From: Gerris lacustris
Lineage: Eukaryota > Arthropoda > Insecta > Hemiptera > Gerridae
Length of the DNA: 64,000 nt
Assembly: GCA_951217055.1 (NCBI GenBank)
Contig: OX578277.1
Location: 66,434,388-66,498,387, forward strand
Reading direction: 5' to 3'
In this document: one piece after another, positions 56,764-64,000 of the stretch
How the letters are laid out: every line of letters starts with the position of its first letter
Numbering within the stretch: the stretch's first letter is position 1
The notes under the pieces: generated by a model
Database searches by the model: none
The model's input: only the letters and a program-made list of their open reading frames with translations
Told to the model about the DNA's origin: nothing
Position numbers and translations under genes: made by a program

Positions 56764-57689
56764 TGTAACAAAGTAAGTAAATAATATAAATACCGTGTTT
56801 CTAGGTTATTAATTAATTAACAACATGTGAAGGGGATTATTTTTCTCTATTTATACTTAAAGTATACATACAGCAAGTAGTAAAAATGCACTATCAAAAA
56901 CATATTCAAAGTTCGTCAAACCATAGTTGCGTTCTTGCATTGAGAGATAGTATCCAAATAGAATTTCAGAAAGAGGATCGTATATCTTCTTTACCCTTAA
57001 ACATTTTAAGTACGAATAAGAAGTATGTTTTACTATTCATATAATTAGTTTTGAATTAAGTATTTTACTTATTACAAGCTAATATTCTTAATTCGAAACT
57101 TAATTAATCTAATTGAGTATTTTAGGTCATTTTAAAAAGATTTTAATTTATCTATATTTTACTAGGCATCGCATGGCTTTAGACTGAGGTGAACATGGTG
57201 TATAATTAATTATACATTTAAATAACAATTAATCAGTAACTAAGAGGAAGTGTTCGGTTAGTGCGTGAAAAATCTTACTTGGGAATTTTTTAAATTAAAA
57301 GTAATGTGTTCATGTTTCTACCCCTAGATATGGTCACCTCCACTTTCTGCTTCTTTAGTAGGTATGTTTCTTTTTTAGATGTATGAGTAAGGTCAGAGGT
57401 AGTGGTAAGAAAAATATGGTAATCAAAGTGTCCAATTAACATCTACCTTACCCTACCCGCAATGAAATCAACTGGTCATATGAAAGAAGTAATACAGACA
57501 TTAATTTAAGGCTTCAGATTAAAAAATAAATAAAAAATTAGACCTTAAAATAAACCCTACTTATCACATTTTTGTACTGGTATTTTAATTCGAAGTACCT
57601 ACCCCGAAAGATTAATTGATTACACTGTTCTGCGGAAAAAATCTTCTAAATGAAAAAGTCTTTTCTGTAGTAATTTTGTGTGCTGAATA

Positions 57690-59262
57690 CAAATTTGAAG
57701 TAAACATTTCTCCTATACGTACAGTTTACCCGGAAAATGCGCCTAAAGTTTGGAAAAATTGTGTTTGGGGGGTTTTCGACCCACTTTTACGCCCAAAAAA
57801 ATTTTGTAAAATAAAAATATATTGGGCGTTTGAATATCTTCAAACCATGAAGAACACGAATCAAAAGTCAAGAAAAATCTGCTGACCTTAATTTTTTAAG
57901 AAAATTGAAAAATATTAAATAAAGAAATTGATTTTTCCTCATATTGAGTATTTTTTCTATTACGTTTTCAGTTGTACAGGGTGGTCAAAAAGCCAAAAGT
58001 CTCCCCCTCCCTCCTCTTAACTTTTGAACGGTTTGAGATAAATTAATGAAACTTAGGGGATCTCTACCATGCAAAGGGAAGTTTGTTTTCATGCAATCGC
58101 CCACTAGGGACAACCACTATGCCCCCCTTTGCCCCACTTTGCCCCCAGCCCACCCAACTTCAAAATTTCAAATTGGAATGTACATTTTTTCTACGGTGAA
58201 AAATAATAAACTTTTACTTGAAATTATTTTTTTTATTTCTAATATTTTGCCCCCTATAGGGGGCAAAGGTAGCAAAATAACCCTTCCGATAATACGTTGT
58301 AAAATCTAAACGGTTAGAGATAAATTAATTAAACTTGGGGGATCTGTTCCTTGTAAAGGGAAGTTCGTTTTCTTGCAATTGCGCAGTAGGGGCAACCACC
58401 CATTTTGCCCCCAGGCCACCTTACTTTAAAATTTTAACCAAGAGTGTATATTTTTGATAGCAGATTTAGATTCTAGGTGAAAAATAAAAATATTTTACTT
58501 CAAAATTTTTGTTCTTTCTCCAATATTTTGCCCCCTATGGGGAGGCAAAGGTATAAAAATGGTAAATTTCAGCGCCTGGAGGGCAAAATGGTGGTTGCCC
58601 CTAGTGGGCGATTGCATGAAAACAAACTTCCCTTTGCATGGTAGAGATCCCCAAGTTTCATTAATTTATCTCAAACCATTCAAAAGTGGGGGGAGACTTT
58701 TGGACCACCCTGTATAACAAATGATTGGTGACTTTTTCTCATTTTTACTGACATTATTCTTGATTAAAATTCATGTGACCGAGAGGGGATGACGCACAAG
58801 AAACATTTGTGAGGGGGGAGCAATTTTATTTTAGAATATCATATTTAATTGAAAAGTACATACAAGTTGTGGTTTTGCCCAATTTTTTTATTATTCCCCC
58901 CCCCCCCCATGTATATTTTAATTCTCTAGAACAATATCAGAAATAAGTCACAAAACATTTGTTATATAACTGAAAAAGTAATAGAAATACTAAGACTCAA
59001 TATGAGGAAAAATCGATTTCTTTGTTTCTTATTTTTCAATTTTCTTAAAAAAGTAAGGTCAGCAGATTTTCTTTTTACTTTAGATTAGTGTTCTTCGTGG
59101 TTTGAAGATATTCATACGCCCAATATATTTTTATTTAACAAAATATTTGGGCAAAAAATTCGGTCGAAAACCCCCTAAAACATTATTTTTCCAAATTTTA
59201 GGCGAATTGTCCGGGAAAACTGTATGTATAGGAGAAATTGTAACTTCAGATTTGGATTCAGC
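57690..59262. repeat. Inverted repeat with ~290-bp arms enclosing a MITE
   Basis: 57690-57975 (aaatttgaagtaaacatttc ... tattacgttttcagttgt) is repeated inverted, imperfectly, at about 58965-59262 (aactgaaaaagtaatagaaa ... ggagaaattgtaacttcaga). This looks like a foldback-type element. The frame at 57616-57885 on the plus strand lies in the left arm and is not supported as a gene. Confidence 0.65.
57977..58712. mobile_element. 736-bp MITE with CAGGGTGGTC ends and TA target
   Basis: cagggtggtc (57977) and gaccaccctg (58712) are inverted ends, flanked by TA (57975-57976; 58713-58714) as in Tc1/mariner-type elements. The interior repeats (gcaaagggaagtttgttttc ... gccccc) at about 58073, 58345 and inverted at 58570-58650. 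The 87-codon frame at 58046 is part of this repeat. Confidence 0.75.
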
Positions 59263-59360
59263 AACCTCAAAAACATAAAGTTCAGATAACATTTTCTTGG
59301 AGCCCGAAAGTTTGTTAAATTTTGTAGAACAGAGTAATTACTTTGATTAATTGTTTGCAC

Positions 59361-59506
59361 CTGTCTTTCAGAGAGGGTTAAGCTGACAGCCATTTCATAT
59401 CGTCGGAGCCTCGAAAGATAATTTGAATGTTGAAATTCACTCTCCAAGTATAAAAGCTGTAACTTTGTGAAAGCAGTTCTTTCTTTTCGAAGACACTGCT
59501 TCGCTT
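59361..59506 (-). CDS. Divergent ANTP-class homeobox gene, homeodomain exon
   Basis: Encodes AKQC then homeodomain residues 1-44: [40 protein letters not shown] and ERQ. R5, L16, F20, Y25 and R31 are in place. It begins after a TTCTTTATTTTAG acceptor and needs one base from an upstream exon. The donor CAG|GTGCAA lies between residues 44 and 45, an intron position seen in several ANTP-class families. Closest by memory are Hox3/zen- or ind-like proteins; MKSK at 54-57 also recalls Ftz. I cannot assign an orthologue. The 5' exon(s) may lie upstream in 59507-64000 or beyond. Confidence 0.82.
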
Positions 59507-59582
59507 CTAAAATAAAGAAATAAGAACTTGACATTAGTTTATAAAATTTACAATAACAAAAAGAAATGAATTAATTTATTAC

Positions 59583-59850
59583 TTTTGCTTCCGAGCTTAC
59601 CGAAGGTGACGGAAGCATTGTGATCGTTCTAAACAACAAAAAGACAGAAATCCATTTCAGGCATCAGGTACCATTTTTTGTTTCACAGGGACCATTGTTT
59701 GTCTGTCTGTCGTTCTGTCCACGTCCACACATATCTAAAACAAATTTTCCGTCCAATTTTTATGAAATTTTGATGGTAGGACATAATTAGCCCATTGTTG
59801 GTCCCATCAAAGTTTCAATAATAAGCGTATACAGGTGTTAGTTTACGTCT
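59583..59850 (+). repeat. ttgcttccgagcttaccgaa repeat fragment
   Basis: Same family as the b arm of 27663-28140 and the start of 38708 (gcttaccgaaggtgacggaa; cattgttggtcccatcaaag). Non-coding. Confidence 0.6.
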
Positions 59851-60869
59851 ATATAATAAATGGTTCAAAAAATGTATAGCTAAAACAAACTTTTTAAATG
59901 GGCGCCATCTTGATTCGGCTAAGCCGAATCAAGCGCTTAACCAGCGCTTATGCTGGTTAACGAAATCGACCAATTTGTTTAATTGACTTGGACCCTTTTC
60001 CAGTGTCGGGTTCCTTTGTGTGGTAATGGACTGTTTTCGAGGAAAGTGTGCGGTTTTGGTATTTTACCATTATTATTTTTTTATGTCTTATAATTGCCTG
60101 ATATCTCAAACAGAATTCTGTCCAGGAATTTTTGAATTCGTAGACATACAAGCATTTTGTTCTTCAGAATGCTTCCGCTACGTACAGTAAGCTCTGAAAC
60201 AAAAATATTGTGACAAAATATAACTTTAACCTCATCAGCATGATATTTTTTACCAAAATTCACACAATTCTGCGTATAAGTATAAATTCCACTTGTTTTA
60301 AAAATTAGGATATTTTTTACTAAGTTAAACTACACATTAATGTCAATAGGTCCTTCTTCAATTACTTCCTTAGGTCGAAAATTTGGGATATTTCAAAATG
60401 TAAGGCTTAACTATAGAATTATATACATTTCATGTAGGTATTTTCATTTAGGCGGTAATGGTTAATGTTTTTTAAAAATATAAATCTTCATTTTGAACAA
60501 TTTAATGCACCAATCAACCATAATTGAATAATATACAACTGACAAAAATGTTTTGGGCCTAAGAACTGAAACAAATAAATTATACAAAAGTCGCAAGGAT
60601 AAAAGTTTAATGTTGCACTAAATGTTTCATGATCTTATCTCAGTCAAACATTAGTCAGCTTGACATTTATCTCAGTAAGGTGTTAATGCAGTCGGCTTCT
60701 TAACACTTTCAAACAAGTACTTAAATGTCAGAATGAAATGTGAAGCACTCTGAATCTTACTGTTGCCTGCCTCCAGATGCTATATTCTAATCTTTCGTAA
60801 GATAAGAAAATGAAACTCAGGTTACCTACTCTAAATAAAGTATTATTTTATCATTTGAATATTTGAAGT
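59851..60869. other. AT-rich stretch without a supported gene
   Basis: Contains a short palindrome (ttgattcggctaagccgaatcaa, about 59909-59931) and a repeat fragment near 60110-60200. Minus-strand frames here have no recognised domain. Confidence 0.4.
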
Positions 60870-61180
60870 TTTTGTATTTGCTTCCCAGCTAACCGAAGGT
60901 AACGCAAGCTATGTGATCGTTCTGAAGAACAAAAATATTTTTTGTCTCCGATTTCAAAAATTTCATGACAGAAACCGTTTCAGACATGGGGGAACATTTT
61001 TGGTTCCGTGTCTCTCTGTCACATCGGTCTGTCACTCAATTTGTATGAAACTTTTATAGTTTATCGAAAGTAACCCGCTGATAGCCCCGGATTAATTTGA
61101 ACCGTCTGCGCTCTTTAATTTTTGCTAAATTGATACTTTAATTCATGTAAAATATCAAAACAATTTTGACAGTTAAAAAA
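60870..61180 (+). repeat. ttgcttcc(c)agctaaccgaag repeat fragment
   Basis: Matches the b arm of 27663-28140 (gtttatcgaaagtaacccgc; gcgctctttaatttttgcta), with an internal deletion. Confidence 0.65.
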
Positions 61181-61200
61181 AATAACCCCCGGAACCCCCC

Positions 61201-61406
61201 TACCGCGGGGTTCCGCAAGCCTAGCGAATTTCCATTGGAAATTTGTAGTTCAATGTTGTGCAGTTTAAACTAAAATAATTCTTATAAATTATCTTAACTT
61301 AAACTAACACAAACAATGGTAGTAGTTATGAAGGAAGTTAAAACTGCACAACATTGAACTACAAATTTCTAATGGAAATTCGCTCGGCTTGCGGAACCCC
61401 GCGATA
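61201..61406. mobile_element. 206-bp MITE with ~62-bp terminal inverted repeats
   Basis: taccgcggggttccgcaagc and, at the right, its complement ...gcttgcggaaccccgcgata. The arms continue through gaatttccattggaaatttg and ttcaatgttgtgcagttt with few mismatches. The interior is AT-rich and non-coding. Confidence 0.8.
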
Positions 61407-62280
61407 GGATTATTTTTAAATCTTTGCTGACTCGTCAGGAGGGGGTAATGACGTCATAAATATCCCATTTTCAATAGGGACCTCATCTCAACGAGCTTGA
61501 TTTTTCGGTGCAAGTTTCATTTTGATACGTCAATTTGTTCGAGAGTTATCGTGCTTACAAGAAATCCGCTAGAAATATATATACCTATATGTGTGCCTTG
61601 CCATTTCCAGAAACTGAAATTTTAATATTTTTCAAACACCAATACAATTTCTTGTTTCACCTTCAAGTTTGCCACATGATGTTTGTGTGTAAAGATAGTT
61701 GTTCACTTCATAGTCTTAGTTCTTGACAACTAGTACTAATATATGCAGGCGCACATTGGAGAGGAAAGCCTTTTAACAGTGTTGTTAACAGTGACATCGA
61801 GAAGAGCCTTCTTCTCGATGCTACAATGATCATTGCTGTAAATCTTTCCCATTATCAAAAAGCAAATAAAATAGAAAAAAGTAATATACAAATTAATGAC
61901 CCCATGCAACTACAACTTTCTTTGCAGAGGATGAGTGGAATACAACCAGTTAACTTTGGGTAGTACTGCAAGCACACCGCCAAGGAGAAGAAGCTGATAA
62001 GTATCTAAGTTGACAGTGTTGGGCCAGGAGAAAGTGCCAACATCACTTGGCGGGACAGAAAGTTGATTTCACAACTTTTTTGAACCACAGACTTGGCGGG
62101 GTGTTGGTTTTACTACACAAGTGGTTTTTGGTCAGATTTCATGACTTTTTGTACGGTTCCTAAGGAAGGATTCTCTAAACTGATTATTCCTACACATTAG
62201 AGTCAAATAAAAGTGAAGTTAAGAGCTTGACAAAGTCTATGGAGATTAGAGAACTACGAGCCCTGTGACATTGAAAGAAC
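61407..62280. other. Stretch without a supported gene
   Basis: Mixed composition. The 63-codon plus-strand frame at 61535 has no recognisable domain. Confidence 0.4.
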
Positions 62281-62480
62281 TTACCATTCTAATAGTAGAA
62301 GCATAGAAAACATAAAAAAAACAAAAAAATAAAATAATAATAATAAAATAATAATAAATAATATGTAATAATATGTAATAATAATAAATAATAATCAAAT
62401 AAAATGATAGAAAACAGAAATAATAAAATAATAATAAATGATAAATAATAATAATAAAATAAAATAAAATCATAGAAAAC
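62281..62480. repeat. AT-rich low-complexity tract (ATAATA/AATAAA)
   Basis: Interrupted ataata and aataaaat repeats. The 75-codon minus-strand frame of Ile/Tyr/Phe is a composition artefact. Confidence 0.9.
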
Positions 62481-62704
62481 AGAAATATGTATTAATAAAC
62501 AAATTACTCCCCCTTGAACTCAAGAGAGTAAGGTTGAACTAAACCTATAATACTACGTTTAAAGGGTTCAAAAGATGAACTCGTAAATAGAAGTAATTCA
62601 AAAGTCATGTGACAAGCACGAAACTACTACACAACACACTGGTGTACCTCTGTATAATTGTCATGCTCACCACTTCCTATGGTGCTTACTTGGTTTCTAC
62701 CCAT

Positions 62705-63030
62705 TTTAGACAGTTCGCTAATCGCTAACTTGGTTTCTCGCTCCACATTCAGCGTAGGAATGAGTTGAGGGGTTGTAAGGGGGGGGGGATGCACTAGTGC
62801 CCTAGAAGAATACAAAAAGCCCTAATTCATTAAAATCGGTTCAGTAGTACAGGCTGTAGGTGCGTCAACGTTAAAGTGACTGTTCGCTAGCTTGGTTTCT
62901 CGCTCCGCGTTCAGCGTAGGAATGAGTTATCTAATTTTTATCTAGGAATACACTAGGGCCCTAGACGAATCCAAAAAGCCCTCATACATTAAAATCGGTC
63001 AGTAGTTTAGGCTGTAGGTGCGTCAACGTA
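62705..63030. repeat. ~172-bp direct duplication
   Basis: cttggtttctcgctccacat ... taggaatgag ... aaaagcccta ... ggctgtaggtgcgtcaacgt at about 62728-62870 recurs at 62901-63030 with substitutions. Confidence 0.7.
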
Positions 63031-63530
63031 AAATGAAGGAAGAATAAGAATAAGAATAAGAAGTCATCAAAACTACCATTTTCAAACCTATTTTTCTCTA
63101 CTTCTACTTGACCGATTTCGACTCTTTTCTTTTATTTTGATCTACTGGACACGGCCTTCAAAGATATTAATTATTTAGCAAAAAATTATTTAGGTAGCTC
63201 CTACATATTCCACGCTGCAGACCCTCAAAAACCCTAGTTTGTCACCTACAGTATGTATACACTGGCAGCTTTTGTGAAATTTTGTCTTTTTGACTTGGCG
63301 GGGTGGTTCCTATATATATGCTGCATTCCTAAATATATATATATATATATATGTTTTGTTAAACCTATTTTTTCGTGATCAGGGACCCATGAAACGTATT
63401 TTGGCCAGGGTCCCGGCTCCAACTCTCGTCATGTCAGTGGCTCCATTAGCGAATTTATTTTCCAATGGAAATTCGCTAAAACGGATTAAAAAGACAATAA
63501 TGGCTTTTAAAGGCATAAAATAGTATGTGA
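63031..63530. other. Repeat-rich stretch without a supported gene
   Basis: Contains a short (TA)n run (about 63333-63352) and gcgaatttattttccaatgg / tccaatggaaattcgc sequence resembling the arms of the 61201-61406 MITE. No gene. Confidence 0.4.
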
Positions 63531-63539
63531 TAAGATGCG

Positions 63540-63790
63540 TGGAAGCAGTAGTGCCCCCAGGATTTTTTTTTTGGGAGGGGCACAGATTAAAAAAACATGG
63601 TGGGAAGGGGGATGTAATGTGGGCTTAGCATAATCACAGACAATTAAGAAGTCTGGTTTTCTTTGTTCTTAAATGACTTCATATCAAGGGTGGATCCAGC
63701 CAATTTGTAAGGGGGCTGGGCTCTCGTTTAGGGGGGTCCGGGGGTCCTCCCCCCGGAAAATGTTTATAGTTTACGTTACTTGAAAACGTC
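63540..63790. repeat. G-rich repeat shared with the nested block at 35519-35860
   Basis: ggggggtccgggggtcctcc followed by ccccggaaaatgtt is the reverse complement, with changes, of 35788-35818. Each sits beside gggagggg-type sequence. Probably a GC-rich transposon end. Confidence 0.5.
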
Positions 63791-64000
63791 TTTTTAGCCT
63801 ATATATATGTTAAATGTTATATTGTAACCTTTCATTCAAAATAAAGAATGGATAATAGTCAGGAAGAAATTCGTCCCACTAAAAAGTTCTGAGCATTTGC
63901 AGTCGTAATTTTATGTAGATTTTTCTCCAAGTTCATAAGCGACACTTATTTACCCAGGAGGAATATGTACTTAGTGCTCCATCTAATTTTTATAGATCCT
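63791..64000. other. Window end without a supported gene
   Basis: No feature seen. Confidence 0.4.

Larger units (their letters stand above)
56764..59360 (-). other. Intron of the divergent homeobox gene
   Basis: 2.6 kb, donor CAG|GTGCAA, acceptor GTTACAG. It contains a nested inverted-repeat element (57690-59262). 56764-57689 is AT-rich with no gene seen. Confidence 0.65.

Overview
The window looks like AT-rich insect (arthropod) nuclear DNA. It holds intron-split homeobox genes on the minus strand and a dense mixture of eukaryotic transposons, SINEs, satellites and microsatellites. There are no bacterial operons or CRISPR arrays. The species cannot be fixed from the sequence alone.

Host genes. 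(1) A complete-looking five-exon model of the glial homeobox gene repo (reversed polarity) runs on the minus strand from 37343 to 22797. The exons (37251-37343, 32923-33037, 32660-32771, 30628-30836, 22797-23173) have GT/AG borders and compatible phases and join into one 301-residue frame. (2) Two exons of a second, divergent ANTP-class homeobox gene lie upstream on the same strand (59361-59506 and 56698-56763). They are split between homeodomain residues 44 and 45, and the 5' exon(s) were not found. No other host protein gene could be supported.

Layout. 1-5830: head-to-tail array of a Penelope-like element (PLE; reverse transcriptase plus GIY-YIG nuclease), period 2979 bp, with a hammerhead-ribozyme-like motif overlapping the ORF start. 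5831-9430: short repeats, a BEL/Pao-like gag remnant, a perfect 50-bp-arm palindrome. 9885-12385: an interspersed repeat running into a ~146-bp satellite array. 13300-14283: two inverted-repeat elements. 14310-22306: nested retroelements (a minus-strand LINE relic; a plus-strand LINE containing a SINE and an intact-ORF Gypsy element with 113-bp LTRs). 22797-37343: repo, its introns filled with a hAT/DUF4371 transposase pseudogene, repeat arrays, a large inverted repeat, a Harbinger-type MITE, a tRNA-like sequence and a hAT-type element. 37344-56697: repo upstream region and intergenic DNA with microsatellites, an element with an internally amplified minisatellite, an array of Pho/YY1-like GCCGCCATCTTG motifs, a Harbinger relic and a second PLE relic between inverted arms. 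56698-64000: second homeobox gene, its intron containing nested inverted repeats, then more repeats.

The most notable items are the hammerhead-like motif whose catalytic core contains the PLE start codon, the TIR element whose internal unit differs in number between copies (2 versus 5), the nested LINE/SINE/Gypsy structure, the large inverted repeat inside a repo intron, and the divergent homeobox gene. All coordinates were read by eye; no alignment or search was run.
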